Source: Sphingomonas kyeonggiensis (GTDB lineage Bacteria; Pseudomonadota; Alphaproteobacteria; Sphingomonadales; Sphingomonadaceae). From it: a DNA stretch of 64,000 nt. A model generated the notes under the pieces. It saw only the letters and a list, made by a program, of their open reading frames with translations, ran no database searches and was not told the origin of the DNA. The stretch covers positions 186,001 through 250,000 of the forward strand of contig NZ_JAUSTJ010000002.1 in NCBI RefSeq assembly GCF_030812785.1, in the 5' to 3' direction. Position 1 is the first letter of the stretch, and the number at the start of each line of letters is the position of its first letter. Positions 1 through 8,429 of the stretch are shown in pieces. The translations under genes were made by a program, and so were the position numbers.

Positions 1-1029
1 CATACCTCGGCGCATGGCGCGCTCGGGGCGCTGGCCTTCGGCATCGGCACCAGCGAGGTCGAGCATGTCCTTGCCACCCAGACGCTGCTGCTGAAGCAGA
101 GCAAGACGCTGGAGATCCGCGTCGACGGCACGCTCGGCTTCGGGGTGACGCCGAAGGATGTGGTGCTGGCGATCATCGGTCGGATCGGCGCCGCCGGCGG
201 TACCGGCTATGTCATCGAGTTCACCGGCGAGGTGATCCGCGCCATGTCGATCGAGGGGCGGCTGACCGTTTCGAACATGTCGATCGAGGGCGGCGCCCGC
301 TCGGGGCTCATCGCGCCGGACCAGACGACGTTCGACTATATCAAGGGCCGGCCGATGGCGCCGAAGGGCGAGGCCTGGGAGCGTGCGGTCGCCTATTGGA
401 AGACGCTGCCGACCGATGCCGGCGCGGCGTACGACAAGAGCGTGATTCTGCAGGCCAGCGACATCGCGCCCTCGCTCACCTGGGGCACCAGCCCCGAGGA
501 TGTGGTGCCGATCACCGGCAGCGTGCCCGATCCGGAGAGCTTCGAGGATCCGGCCAAGCGGGTCGCCGCGCAGAAATCGCTCGATTACATGGGCCTGACG
601 CCCGGCATGCGGATGGAGGATGTCGCCATCGAGCATGTCTTCATCGGCTCGTGCACCAACAGCCGGATCGAGGATTTGCGCGCCGCCGCCGCGGTGGTGA
701 AGGGCCATCATGTCGCCGATCGCATCCGCCAGGCGCTGATCGTGCCGGGCTCGGGCCTGGTCAAGCGCCAGGCCGAGGCGGAGGGGCTCGACCGCATCTT
801 CCTCGAGGCCGGCTTCGAATGGCGCGAGCCGGGCTGCTCGATGTGTCTCGCGATGAATCCCGACAAGGTCCCCGCCGGGGAACGTTGTGCTTCCACCTCG
901 AATCGAAATTTCGTAGGGAGACAGGGTCCGGGGGCGCGGACGCACCTGCTTTCGCCGGCCATGGCGGCGGCGGCGGCGATCCGGGGGCGCCTCACCGATG
1001 TCAGGGAGCTGATGTCGGCGGATGCGTGA
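1..1029 (+). CDS. leuC: 3-isopropylmalate dehydratase large subunit, 5'-truncated by window
   Basis: Large subunit of isopropylmalate isomerase, an aconitase-type [4Fe-4S] enzyme that converts 2- to 3-isopropylmalate in leucine synthesis. The reading frame is open from base 1, beginning inside the conserved [22 protein letters not shown] stretch (shown here only as a landmark at bases 1-66), so roughly the first 130 residues are missing. The three cluster cysteines are visible: CTNSR at 652-666, and GCSMC with cysteines at 835-837 and 844-846. The C-terminus is normal ([16 protein letters not shown]...). leuD follows after one small ORF, as expected for the two-subunit enzyme. Confidence 0.97.
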   Translation, partial: HTSAHGALGALAFGIGTSEVEHVLATQTLLLKQSKTLEIRVDGTLGFGVTPKDVVLAIIGRIGAAGGTGYVIEFTGEVIRAMSIEGRLTVSNMSIEGGARSGLIAPDQTTFDYIKGRPMAPKGEAWERAVAYWKTLPTDAGAAYDKSVILQASDIAPSLTWGTSPEDVVPITGSVPDPESFEDPAKRVAAQKSLDYMGLTPGMRMEDVAIEHVFIGSCTNSRIEDLRAAAAVVKGHHVADRIRQALIVPGSGLVKRQAEAEGLDRIFLEAGFEWREPGCSMCLAMNPDKVPAGERCASTSNRNFVGRQGPGARTHLLSPAMAAAAAIRGRLTDVRELMSADA

Positions 1030-1040
1030 GGGGATGAAGT

Positions 1041-1157
1041 ATGAAGCGGGCGCTGGTGGCGTTGATTGCAAGCACGGTGCTGTGCGGGCTGGCGGCGGGA
1101 TATGCCGCGACCGGCAAGGGCATGGAAGCGAAGGCGGAGACTGCAGCCGCCCGCTGA
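1041..1157 (+). CDS. 38-residue signal-peptide-like small protein between leuC and leuD
   Basis: Small ORF of 38 codons lying entirely between leuC and leuD. It starts 11 bp after the leuC stop with a GAGGGG ribosome-binding site (1028-1033) seven bases upstream, and ends 18 bp before the leuD start. The product is a basic N-terminus (MKR), a hydrophobic core of about 18 residues and a short Ala/Lys/Glu tail, so it resembles a signal peptide or a single membrane segment with almost no mature domain. No family is recognised. It could be a genuine membrane micropeptide or a translational spacer coupling leuC to leuD. Evidence is start, RBS and composition only. Confidence 0.45.
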   Translation: MKRALVALIASTVLCGLAAGYAATGKGMEAKAETAAAR

Positions 1158-1175
1158 TCCGGGAGGTTGTGTAAA

Positions 1176-1805
1176 GTGGAAGCCGTTCGCAAGGTCGAGG
1201 GGCGCGCCTATCCGTGGGGCGCCAAGAATATCGACACCGACATCATCATCCCGGCGCACTGGCTGAAGACCACGACGCGCGAGGGGCTGGGCAAGGGCGC
1301 CTTCGAAAGCGTGCGCGCGCAGCCCGGCAATGTCTTCGACGACGAGCGCTATGCCGGCGCGCCGGTGCTGGTCGCCGGCGACAATTTCGGCTGCGGCTCC
1401 AGCCGCGAGCATGCCGCCTGGGCGCTCGCCGATCTCGGCATCAAGGCGGTGATCGCGCCGAGCTTCTCGGACATCTTCTCGGGCAACGCCTTCAAGAACG
1501 GCATCGTCCCGGTGGTGCTGCCCCAGGAGGCCGTCGACCGGCTGGTCGAAGTGGCGAAGACCGAAGAGATCACCGTCGATCTCGAGACGATGACCGTCAC
1601 CACCCCCTATCAGGATCGCTTCGCCTTCGAACTCGACGCCTTCCGCCGCCAGTGCCTGATGGAAGGGCTGGACGAGATCGGCATGACGCTGGCACAAGAT
1701 ACCGCGATTTCGAAATTCGAATCCGGGATGGCGCAAAGCCGCCCGTGGATCGCGGTGGAGACGGCGAATGAAGGCACTGCTCTCGAAGCAACCGGGCGGA
1801 CCTGA
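1176..1805 (+). CDS. leuD: 3-isopropylmalate dehydratase small subunit
   Basis: Small (swivel) subunit that completes isopropylmalate isomerase with LeuC. 209 residues, near family length. The family signatures [14 protein letters not shown] and [14 protein letters not shown] are present. I chose the GTG at 1176 because GGGAGG (1161-1166) lies nine bases upstream; an in-frame TTG at 1167 is too close to that site. The last 38 bases overlap the start of the following quinone oxidoreductase, suggesting translational coupling within a leuC-smORF-leuD-oxidoreductase operon. Confidence 0.96.
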   Translation: MEAVRKVEGRAYPWGAKNIDTDIIIPAHWLKTTTREGLGKGAFESVRAQPGNVFDDERYAGAPVLVAGDNFGCGSSREHAAWALADLGIKAVIAPSFSDIFSGNAFKNGIVPVVLPQEAVDRLVEVAKTEEITVDLETMTVTTPYQDRFAFELDAFRRQCLMEGLDEIGMTLAQDTAISKFESGMAQSRPWIAVETANEGTALEATGRT

Positions 1806-2763
1806 CACTCTAATCCTTGAAGAGGTCGCCGATCCGGCGGCGGGCAAGGGGCAGGTGGTCGTCGCGGTGAAGGCCTGTGCGATCAACTATCCCGACTTCC
1901 TGATCATCGAGGACAAATACCAGTTCAAGCCGCCCAGGCCCTTCGCGCCGGGCGGCGAGATCGCCGGCGTGATCGAGAGCGTCGGCGAGGGCGTCACCGG
2001 CTGGGAAGTCGGCGACCGGGTGATCGCAGTGACGGGCCATGGCGGTCTGGTCGAGAAGATCGCGATCGAGGCCTTCCGCCTGTTCCGCCTGCCCGAGGGC
2101 CGCAGCTTCGAGGAAGGCGCGGCGCTGCTGCTCACCTATGCGACGACGATCCACGCGCTGCTCGACCGCGGGCATCTGCGCGAGGGGCATAACCTGCTGG
2201 TGCTCGGCGCGGCCGGCGGCGTCGGGCTGGCGGCGGTCGAGCTGGGCAAGGCGTTCGGCGCCCGGGTGATCGCGGCGGTCTCGTCCGAGGAGAAGGCAGC
2301 TGCGGCGAAGGCGGCGGGTGCGGACGAGGCGCTGGTCTATGGCCGGGCGCCGTTCGACAAGGACCAGTCCAGGGCGCTGGCCGAGCAGTTCAAGGCGGCG
2401 CTGGGGCCGCAGGGCGCCGACGTGATCTACGACCCGGTGGGCGGCGATTATGCCGAGCCGGCGCTGCGCGCGATCGGCTGGGAAGGGCGTTACCTGGTGG
2501 TCGGTTTCCCGGCGGGCATCCCCAGGCTGCCGCTCAACCTGACCCTGCTCAAGAGCTGCGACGTCTGCGGTGTGTTCTGGGGCGCCTTCGCGGCGCGCGA
2601 TCCCCAGGCCAACCAGGCGCATGTCGAGCATCTCTTCCGGCTCTGGAGCGAGGGGCGCATCGCGCCGAAGGTGACCGAGACGTTTGCATTGGCGGACGGC
2701 GGCCAGGCGATCGCCAAGATGGCGGCGCGCCAGGTGATCGGGAAGGTCGTGGTGACGGTCTGA
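1768..2763 (+). CDS. zinc-independent NADPH:quinone oxidoreductase (MDR superfamily)
   Basis: 331-residue medium-chain dehydrogenase/reductase of the quinone oxidoreductase type. The N-terminal GroES-like half carries [14 protein letters not shown] and the [16 protein letters not shown] motif. The nucleotide-binding half carries [26 protein letters not shown], a Rossmann AAGGVG loop typical of NADPH binding. No catalytic or structural zinc cysteine cluster is seen, as expected for this subfamily. It reduces quinones or enones with NADPH; the physiological substrate cannot be told. It overlaps leuD by 38 bp, although its function has no obvious link to leucine synthesis. Confidence 0.9.
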   Translation: MKALLSKQPGGPDTLILEEVADPAAGKGQVVVAVKACAINYPDFLIIEDKYQFKPPRPFAPGGEIAGVIESVGEGVTGWEVGDRVIAVTGHGGLVEKIAIEAFRLFRLPEGRSFEEGAALLLTYATTIHALLDRGHLREGHNLLVLGAAGGVGLAAVELGKAFGARVIAAVSSEEKAAAAKAAGADEALVYGRAPFDKDQSRALAEQFKAALGPQGADVIYDPVGGDYAEPALRAIGWEGRYLVVGFPAGIPRLPLNLTLLKSCDVCGVFWGAFAARDPQANQAHVEHLFRLWSEGRIAPKVTETFALADGGQAIAKMAARQVIGKVVVTV

Positions 2764-2780
2764 ATCTTCCCTCGCGAAGC

Positions 2781-2892
2781 GGGGGAGGGGGACCATTCGC
2801 GCAGCGAATGGTGGAGGGGGCATCTCCGCAAGCGGCGTCTTTGGTGGCTGAGCCCCCTCCACCACGCCCTGCGGGCGCGGTCCCCCTCCCCC
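2781..2892. repeat. nested inverted repeat, intergenic (family A)
   Basis: A 112-bp palindromic element between the oxidoreductase gene and the zeta-inhibitor gene. The outer arms (2781-2794 and 2879-2892) are perfect 14-bp complements built on GGGGGAGGGGGACC. Inner arms at 2810-2821 and 2852-2863 (GGTGGAGGGGGC) are perfect 12-bp complements. It resembles REP-type elements found between sphingomonad genes; it may stabilise or terminate transcripts. Only one copy is seen in this window. Confidence 0.7.
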
Positions 2893-2978
2893 GGAGCTAC
2901 GCCCCGAGGGAGGAATTGGTGCGCTTGCCCTATGCCCATCGCCCCCCTATCTCCGCTCCGAACGCCATATAGGGGACC

Positions 2979-3305
2979 ATGATGACGACTTTCGACGATC
3001 GCGAACGGGCATTCGAGGCGAAGTTCGCGCGCGACGAGGACATGGCCTTCCGCGTCACGGCTCGCCGCAACAAGCTCGTCGGCCAGTGGGCCGCCGCGCA
3101 GATGAAGCTCACCCCGGAAGAGACCGACGCCTATGCCAAGGCAGTGGTCCAGGCCGATTTCGAGGAAGCCGGCGACGAGGACGTGATCCGCAAGCTGCTC
3201 GGCGACCTGCTCGCCGCCGGCGTCGAGACCGATGACGCCACCGTGCGCCGCGCGCTCGAGGAGCAACTGGTCGAGGCCCGCCGCCAGCTGATGGGCGAAG
3301 CCTGA
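2979..3305 (+). CDS. F1FO-ATPase inhibitor, zeta subunit (DUF1476)
   Basis: 108-residue, highly charged helical protein. The sequence FDDRERAFEAKFARDEDMAFRV followed by RRNKLVGQWAA (bases 2988-3100) is the hallmark of DUF1476, described as the zeta subunit that inhibits F1-ATPase hydrolysis in Paracoccus and other alphaproteobacteria. The N-terminal segment is the inhibitory region in the characterised homologue. Two adjacent ATGs (2979, 2982) are possible starts. Its stop overlaps the next start (TGATG), so it is co-translated with bolA. Confidence 0.88.
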   Translation: MMTTFDDRERAFEAKFARDEDMAFRVTARRNKLVGQWAAAQMKLTPEETDAYAKAVVQADFEEAGDEDVIRKLLGDLLAAGVETDDATVRRALEEQLVEARRQLMGEA

Positions 3306-3544
3306 TGCCGATGGCTGCCACCGAGATCGAGGAACTGATCAAGGCCGGCATCCCCGATGCCCGGGTCGAGATCACCGATCTCGCCGGTGATGGCGATCAT
3401 TATGCGGCGCGGGTTGTCGCGCCGATGTTCAAGGGCATGCCGCGGGTGCGCCAGCACCAGGCGGTCTATGCCGCGCTCGGCGGGCGCATGGGCGGCGTGC
3501 TCCACGCGCTCCAGCTAACCACCGAAGCGCCTGTCGAGGAGTAA
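3305..3544 (+). CDS. bolA: BolA family protein
   Basis: 79-residue BolA/IbaG-type protein (ITDLAGDGDHYAARVVAPMFKGMPRVRQHQAVYAALG). BolA proteins form heterodimers with monothiol glutaredoxins through a bridging [2Fe-2S] cluster and help in iron-sulphur trafficking and iron sensing. The gene overlaps the preceding stop by one base and is six bases from the glutaredoxin gene, so the two partners of the complex are encoded side by side. Confidence 0.93.
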   Translation: MPMAATEIEELIKAGIPDARVEITDLAGDGDHYAARVVAPMFKGMPRVRQHQAVYAALGGRMGGVLHALQLTTEAPVEE

Positions 3545-3550
3545 GACCAA

Positions 3551-3874
3551 GTGACCGACGACACCCAGGCCCGCATCCAGCAGCTGGTCGACAGCAACGA
3601 AGTGCTGCTGTTCATGAAGGGCAGCCCGCTCTTCCCGCAGTGCGGCTTCTCCAGCCGCGCGATTGCGATCCTCAACCATCTCGGCGCCGAGTTCGAGAGC
3701 GTCGACGTGCTCCAAGACCAGGGCATCCGCCAGGGGATCAAGGAATTCTCCGACTGGCCGACCATCCCGCAGCTCTATGTGAAGGGCGAGTTCGTGGGCG
3801 GTTCGGACATCATGATGGAAATGTACGAGAGCGGCGAGCTCGCCCAGCTCCTCGCCAAGGACGCCGCGGCCTAA
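3551..3874 (+). CDS. grxD: Grx4-type monothiol glutaredoxin
   Basis: 107-residue monothiol glutaredoxin with the CGFS active site at residues 31-34 (cysteine codon 3641-3643), followed by the glutathione-binding WPTIPQLYV and GGSDI motifs. Monothiol CGFS glutaredoxins carry and transfer [2Fe-2S] clusters with glutathione and BolA. The start is GTG at 3551, six bases after the bolA stop. Last gene of the zeta inhibitor-bolA-grx operon. Confidence 0.95.
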   Translation: MTDDTQARIQQLVDSNEVLLFMKGSPLFPQCGFSSRAIAILNHLGAEFESVDVLQDQGIRQGIKEFSDWPTIPQLYVKGEFVGGSDIMMEMYESGELAQLLAKDAAA

Positions 3875-3905
3875 GTTCGGCCGGGCAACCGACTAGTTTT
3901 CTTTC

Positions 3906-4010
3906 GTCACCCCGGCCTTGTGCCGGGGTCCACGGTGCCTCGAACTTTGCCGGTGTGCCTCGTGTCCGATGCGCGCCTCCCGGTGGACCCCGGCACAAGG
4001 CCGGGGTGAC
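3906..4010. repeat. 28-bp perfect inverted repeat, intergenic (family B)
   Basis: Arms 3906-3933 and 3983-4010 are exact reverse complements over 28 bp (core CCCCGGCCTTGTGCCGGGG), and each arm contains its own smaller palindrome. The 49-bp centre has no gene. The element lies between the ends of the convergent glutaredoxin gene and the membrane-protein gene, where it could act as a bidirectional terminator; it looks like a mobile or REP-type sphingomonad intergenic repeat. Confidence 0.75.
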
Positions 4011-4015
4011 GGGAT

Positions 4016-5215
4016 TCATGGCTTTGTGCACGAAGTTCCGATCGCGACGAAGCGATACCGCACCGTCGCGGCGCCGCGCGCGCCACGGAAGCGCACCGCA
4101 TCCACTGCCGTATCGAGGCAGCGCTGCGCCCCTTCATGCCATAGATCCGCCGGCTTCCCCGCCGGATGGCACTGCGCCCTGAGCGCGCCCTCGTGGCAAA
4201 GACGGAAGCCGTCCGGCACCGCGACGCTTGCCGACCAGCCCTTGCGGGGTGCCTCGACCGTTCCCGGTGGCGGCAGGGTCGGTGCGGCGGAAGCTCGGGC
4301 AGGGGCCGCCGCTAGCCCCTTCACCTGCCGCGCGAGATCGTTGTAGCGGTCGCCGAACCAGCCGGTCAGCGTCACCCGGTCCTTCTGTGCGGCAAGGATC
4401 ACGGCCTCGTCTTCCGCATTGAGCGGCTGGCCGGCCTCGAGCTTGCTCCGGATCGCGCGCAATTGCTCTGCACGCAGGACATTGGCCCGCTCCAGCCTGA
4501 GCCGCTCGATCCTGGCAAGTTCCTCGTCCTGCGGCCGTCCGGCGCGCAGCCAGGCGGGGACGCCGAGCGCGGCCAGCATGCGCTCGGGCGCCAGCATGTT
4601 GCCCAGTGCGATCAGCAGCGCGCCGAGCGGCAGGGCGACGAACAGCGCCTGCTCGGCCTTGGGCGAGAGCCGCCCGAACATCCAGCTCGCCAGCAGCACG
4701 AACGGTGCCAGCACCAGGAAGGGCAGCGAGGCGCCGAGCGAACGGTCGCCCGGCGCCAGTGCGAAGAGCAGCAGCGGCACGAGCAATGCGAGCAGCAGGC
4801 GTCCGAGCAGCCGGGCATAGCCCATCACCGCCGATCCGGCGTCGCCCATGCCGCGCAGCGCCGCGACACCGCCGCCGACCAGCAGCATGCCCGCCAGATG
4901 GGCAGGCTGAAGGAATGCGTAGACCGCACCCAGTCCGACCAGGGCGATCAGCGCATAGTTCATCCAGGCCAGGCCCCAGGCACGAAACAGCGCGCCGAGC
5001 AGCAGGATCAGGACCAGCGCGGCGACAACCAGGATCACGCGGCGGTGCAGCCGTGCGACCGAAACGCCGGCGGCCTCGATCGCCTCGCCGGCCTCGGTGC
5101 GCACCGCGCCGGCCAGCTTCATCGCGCCGGTCTTCGCCGAGCGCGCCAGCCGCGAAAGCCGCCCTTCCCGCGATTGGCTCGCCGATGTGGTGACCTCGGT
5201 GCGCGAGTCGGTCAT
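4016..5215 (-). CDS. unidentified multi-pass membrane protein
   Basis: 399 residues if it starts at the ATG at 5215 (MTDSRTEV), which has an AGGGGG site just upstream. A polar N-terminal region of about 55 residues precedes roughly six hydrophobic helices (residues about 59-235). A charged helical stretch follows (EELARIERLRLERANVLRAEQ), then a C-terminal domain with four cysteines and no membrane segment. I do not recognise a family. The C-terminal domain (GFRLCHEGALRAQC...RCLDTAVDAVRF) may be extracytoplasmic and disulfide bonded, which is inference from the cysteines. Palindromic DNA lies directly upstream. Confidence 0.7.
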   Translation of the reverse strand: MTDSRTEVTTSASQSREGRLSRLARSAKTGAMKLAGAVRTEAGEAIEAAGVSVARLHRRVILVVAALVLILLLGALFRAWGLAWMNYALIALVGLGAVYAFLQPAHLAGMLLVGGGVAALRGMGDAGSAVMGYARLLGRLLLALLVPLLLFALAPGDRSLGASLPFLVLAPFVLLASWMFGRLSPKAEQALFVALPLGALLIALGNMLAPERMLAALGVPAWLRAGRPQDEELARIERLRLERANVLRAEQLRAIRSKLEAGQPLNAEDEAVILAAQKDRVTLTGWFGDRYNDLARQVKGLAAAPARASAAPTLPPPGTVEAPRKGWSASVAVPDGFRLCHEGALRAQCHPAGKPADLWHEGAQRCLDTAVDAVRFRGARGAATVRYRFVAIGTSCTKP

Positions 5216-5539
5216 GCATGCCCCCTTGGGACATCTGCATAAACCAGCAGGCAATCGAGGCGAATAGCCTGTTTGCCGCGCATGACGTCATGCCACCACG
5301 ACGCCATGCATCTGACGCCGTGACGTCATTCGGTCGATCTGTCTGGAGAACCCGGGTCGGGTGGGTCGACGCGAGACCGGGGAAGTAGCGGTCGACCCAC
5401 CCTGGAATGAAGCGTTGAACGCTTGGGGTGCCTTATGCTTTGCAGCCTGCGTGCCAGTTTGCACGAACCGCAGATTTGCGCGGGTTTCACTGGTTAGCGG
5501 ATTTTAACCGGGCCTCGCACTTGTAAGCGTTTCCGACAG
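5216..5539. other. 324-bp intergenic region rich in palindromes
   Basis: No gene is seen. The region holds two TGACGTCA octamers (5283-5290, the centre of the 12-bp palindrome CATGACGTCATG; and 5321-5328), a perfect 12-bp inverted repeat GGGTGGGTCGAC (5359-5370 against 5391-5402), and the 15-bp palindrome AAGCGTTgAACGCTT (5410-5424). The TGACGTCA pair lies 68-113 bp upstream of the membrane-protein start on the minus strand, a plausible operator position. Confidence 0.5.
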
Positions 5540-6208
5540 TTATGAGCCCGGATAGGGCTCGGCCGAGCCCTTTCCGCGTGCATAGGCGTTCGCCGCGCGG
5601 CGCGAAGCCGCAACTCCGCCTCTCACGATGTCGGCAAATATGCCTTGCTGGTCCCTGAGCTTCCTCTGCATGCCCGCCTGATATTCGAGGACCTGGTTTA
5701 CCAGTGCTGCGCCCCCGGGCGTCTTGGCGAAGGCGATCTGGGCGGCGTGCAGGCGATCTTCCTGCTCGCGGGCAGCCCCTCTCTTAGGCTGTGCGGCCTG
5801 TGCTTCGCGCACCGAGGGAGCGAAGAGGGTGGCAAGGCGATGCAGGTCCGCCGGGCGCGTTGCCGCGCGCCAGTCGGCTTTGATGCCATTGTGCCATCGG
5901 GCAATGGTGGTCGCGCCTTCCGCATCGCAATAGGCGCTTGCCGCAGCGACCATTTCGTCATGGACCCCGGGCAGCTCGCGCTCGACGGCAAGATCGGCGG
6001 GATTGCCGGAAAGCTTTGCACGATAGGCTGTGCTGCACGTTTCGTGGAGCGCCTGCAGCAGCGGAGCGCCGGGCATGAAGAAGTTGGTCACCACTTCGAG
6101 ATCCTCCGCCGCGGCGCCGGCCGAAGCCTGGGCCGAGGCAGGCGATGCCAGGCAAGGAACGGCCAGCGTGGCAAGCGCGGCAAGCGTTGCCGTCAACATC
6201 AAGCGCAT
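5540..6208 (-). CDS. unidentified secreted/periplasmic protein
   Basis: 222 residues with a clear Sec signal peptide (MRLMLTATLAALATLAVPCLA..., cleavage probably after ASAQA). The mature part is helical and carries two cysteines (ETCST, AYCDAEGA) and the segment VVTNFFMPGAPLLQAL. No catalytic motif or known family is recognised. It is read in the same direction as the membrane protein downstream, but 324 bp and several palindromes separate them, so they are probably separate units. It is divergent from the BlaI regulator gene. Confidence 0.65.
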   Translation of the reverse strand: MRLMLTATLAALATLAVPCLASPASAQASAGAAAEDLEVVTNFFMPGAPLLQALHETCSTAYRAKLSGNPADLAVERELPGVHDEMVAAASAYCDAEGATTIARWHNGIKADWRAATRPADLHRLATLFAPSVREAQAAQPKRGAAREQEDRLHAAQIAFAKTPGGAALVNQVLEYQAGMQRKLRDQQGIFADIVRGGVAASRRAANAYARGKGSAEPYPGS

Positions 6209-6300
6209 TGTTTTCCCTCTTCCCCACCCAGCGCGCAGCTTCGGCGCGCGGGAGCGCCGAGCCTAGCCGGTCGGATTCCGTTCAGCCAGCGTTCACCCGC

Positions 6301-6339
6301 TTGACTACAGACGTAATCGTGACGATTACAGGCGTAGTC
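6301..6339 (+). promoter_or_regulatory. BlaI-type promoter/operator
   Basis: A -35 like TTGACT (6301-6306) and a -10 like GATTAC (6324-6329) are 17 bp apart. They are covered by an imperfect dyad: left half 6303-6320, centre 6321, right half 6322-6339, 14 of 18 positions complementary, including the outer GACTAC/GTAGTC and the inner GTAATCGT/ACGATTAC. A repressor dimer here would block RNA polymerase. Position, 16 bp before the blaI start, fits autoregulation by the BlaI family protein. Confidence 0.65.
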
Positions 6340-6354
6340 ATTCGAGAGGGAAGC

Positions 6355-6723
6355 ATGACGGAACGGATCAGCGACGCAGAGCACGCCGTGATGGAAGTGC
6401 TGTGGGAAGAGTCGCCGCTCACCGCCCAGGAAGTGGCCGAGCGCGTGCCCGCCGAGCGCGGCTGGAGCGCCAACACGGTCAAGACCCTGCTCGGGCGCCT
6501 GCTCGCCAAGAACATCATCGCGCACCAGGAAGAGGGGCGCCGCTACCTCTACCGCCCGCTGGTCGTGCGCGGGGACTATGTCGCCGGGGAATCGCGCAAG
6601 CTGATGGACCGGCTGTTCGGTGGCCGGCTCACTCCGCTGGTCGCCCATCTGGCCGAGCGTGACCAGCTCACCGACCAGGACATCGCCGAGATCGAGGCCC
6701 TTCTGAAGGAGCTGAAGCAATGA
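6355..6723 (+). CDS. blaI: BlaI/MecI/CopY family transcriptional repressor
   Basis: 122-residue winged-helix repressor of the BlaI family (ISDAEHAVMEVLWEESPLTAQEVAERV...WSANTVKTLLGRLLAKNII), with the C-terminal dimerisation helix. BlaI repressors hold down their own operon and are released by cleavage linked to the membrane peptidase encoded next door. The ATG at 6355 is chosen because earlier in-frame starts would run through the operator. The stop overlaps the next start (ATGA), a standard BlaI-M56 arrangement. Confidence 0.93.
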   Translation: MTERISDAEHAVMEVLWEESPLTAQEVAERVPAERGWSANTVKTLLGRLLAKNIIAHQEEGRRYLYRPLVVRGDYVAGESRKLMDRLFGGRLTPLVAHLAERDQLTDQDIAEIEALLKELKQ

Positions 6724-8318
6724 GCGGCTGGATCGTCGAGACCTTCATCGCGAGCACGCTGCTGATGCTGCTGGTGCTCGTCCTGCGTGCGCCCGTCCGC
6801 AAGGCGTTCGGCCCGCAAATGGCCTATGCGCTGTGGGCGATGCCGGTGATCCGGATGCTGATGCCGCCGCTGCCCGGCGACTGGACGCTCACCAGCCTGA
6901 TCGCGCCCTTCGTCCGCGAGGCGGACGTGCCGGGGATCGTCACCGGGGTGATCAAGCCCGAGGCGCTGCCCGCCGGGATCGACCAGAATGCCGTCACCAT
7001 CGTCGAGCTGGGCACGGCGGGCCATGCCGCCCCCGCGGCGCTGGTCGCGCCCACCTATGCCGCGAGCGGCCCGAGCCTGCTGATCCTGGGACTCGGCCTC
7101 TGGGCGATGGGCGCGCTGGCCTTTCTGGCATGGCATCTGATCGCGCATCGCCGCCACTGCGCCCGGCTGCTCAAGGCCGCCCGCATCGACCGCACCATCG
7201 CCCAGGGCAAGGTGCATGTGATCGAGACCGACGCAGTGCACGGCCCGCTCGCCTTCGGGGTACTGCGCAAATATGTCGCCTTTCCGTGCGACTTCCACGA
7301 GCGTTACGACGAGCAGGAGCGCGACCTCGCGCTCGCCCATGAGCTCGGCCACCATGTCCGCGGCGATCTGATCGCGAACTGGGTCGCGCTGTTCGTCCTC
7401 GCCATCCACTGGTTCAATCCGGTCGCCTGGAGGGCCTTCCGCGCCTTCCGTGCCGACCAGGAAATGGCCTGCGACGCCCTGGTGCTCGCCGGCCGCGCCC
7501 AGGCACTGCGCCATGCTTATGGCCGTGCGATCGTCAAGTCCGCGCATGGGGGTGCGGTCTCGGCGGCATGTCACTTGCACACGATCAACGAAGTCAAAGG
7601 GAGGCTCCGCATGCTTTCGAAGACCCACAAGAATTCCCCCGCTCGTCTCGCCGCCGGCCTGGTCGGCACCGGCGCGCTCGGCCTCGCCGCGCTCGGCCTC
7701 ACCGCATCGGGCACCCAGGCTGCCGAGACCATCAAGGTGAAGGTGGAGAAGGTCACCGGCCTGAACCTGAGCCAAGACGTGCCGGCACCGCCCGCGCCGC
7801 CGGCTTCGCCCTCGGCCGCCATGCCCACCGCGCCGGAAGCACCCGAGGCGCCGGTCAGGGTCCACACCTATAGCTACACCACCAGCCAGGACGGCAAGGG
7901 CAAGGACAAGGACGGCAAGCGCGTCACCAGGATCGTGATGGTCCATGCCGATGGCAGCAAGACCGAGAGCGAAATGCCCGACATGGAGGCGATCCGCATC
8001 AAGGTGCCCGAGATCCGCAACGCCAACTGCGCCGAGAGCACGGACGGCAAGCCGGTCGTCGAGAAGTTCGAGAAGGACGGCAAGAAGGTGATGATCATCT
8101 GCTCGAACCGGATCGAGAAGATCGCGATCAACGCCGAGAAGATGTCGTTCGAGGCCAAGAAGGTCGGGATGCGCTCGGCGGTGATGGGCCTGCGCATGTC
8201 CCGCCACGCGATCGAGAACCAGATGGACCTCAGCCCCGAGCAGCGCGCCAAGGCGCTCAAGGGCATCGATGAGGCGATCGCGGAGGTCGAGAAGGGCACT
8301 GCCGACGCCGACAAGTAA
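6720..8318 (+). CDS. BlaR1-like M56 family membrane metallopeptidase
   Basis: 532 residues. The N-terminal half has several membrane helices and the zinc site HELGH at about residues 206-210, followed by HWFNPVAWRAFRAFRADQEMACDALVL, typical of the M56 (BlaR1/MecR1) peptidase domain. A further hydrophobic segment near residues 310-330 is followed by a Pro/Ala-rich linker and a charged C-terminal domain of about 180 residues that is not a penicillin-binding sensor. It probably senses an envelope signal and triggers inactivation of the co-transcribed BlaI. The ligand is unknown; no beta-lactamase gene is adjacent, so antibiotic resistance should not be assumed. Confidence 0.88.
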   Translation: MSGWIVETFIASTLLMLLVLVLRAPVRKAFGPQMAYALWAMPVIRMLMPPLPGDWTLTSLIAPFVREADVPGIVTGVIKPEALPAGIDQNAVTIVELGTAGHAAPAALVAPTYAASGPSLLILGLGLWAMGALAFLAWHLIAHRRHCARLLKAARIDRTIAQGKVHVIETDAVHGPLAFGVLRKYVAFPCDFHERYDEQERDLALAHELGHHVRGDLIANWVALFVLAIHWFNPVAWRAFRAFRADQEMACDALVLAGRAQALRHAYGRAIVKSAHGGAVSAACHLHTINEVKGRLRMLSKTHKNSPARLAAGLVGTGALGLAALGLTASGTQAAETIKVKVEKVTGLNLSQDVPAPPAPPASPSAAMPTAPEAPEAPVRVHTYSYTTSQDGKGKDKDGKRVTRIVMVHADGSKTESEMPDMEAIRIKVPEIRNANCAESTDGKPVVEKFEKDGKKVMIICSNRIEKIAINAEKMSFEAKKVGMRSAVMGLRMSRHAIENQMDLSPEQRAKALKGIDEAIAEVEKGTADADK

Positions 8319-8332
8319 CCCTGGAGGGGAAG

Positions 8333-8364
8333 GGCGTTCGTTAAAAGCCCCTTTCACGAACGCC
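8333..8364 (+). terminator. hairpin downstream of the M56 gene
   Basis: Stem GGCGTTCGT (8333-8341) pairs perfectly with ACGAACGCC (8356-8364), followed by TTTCG. It lies 14 bp after the M56 stop and is the first of two tandem hairpins. Confidence 0.55.
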
Positions 8365-8371
8365 TTTCGAC

Positions 8372-8408
8372 GGGGCCGGCCGATCTCCTTCCGGCCGGCC
8401 CCGTTTCA
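8372..8408 (+). terminator. strong GC hairpin terminator after the M56 gene
   Basis: Perfect 11-bp stem GGGGCCGGCCG (8372-8382) with CGGCCGGCCCC (8392-8402), followed by GTTTCATT. Second of two tandem hairpins ending the blaI-M56 operon. Confidence 0.65.
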
Positions 8409-8429
8409 TTCCAGGGACCATGGGCCTTT

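Noticed and set aside
6355-8318. A beta-lactam resistance operon
   Set aside because: Only the regulator and a BlaR1-like peptidase are present; there is no beta-lactamase or PBP2a gene and no penicillin-binding sensor domain.
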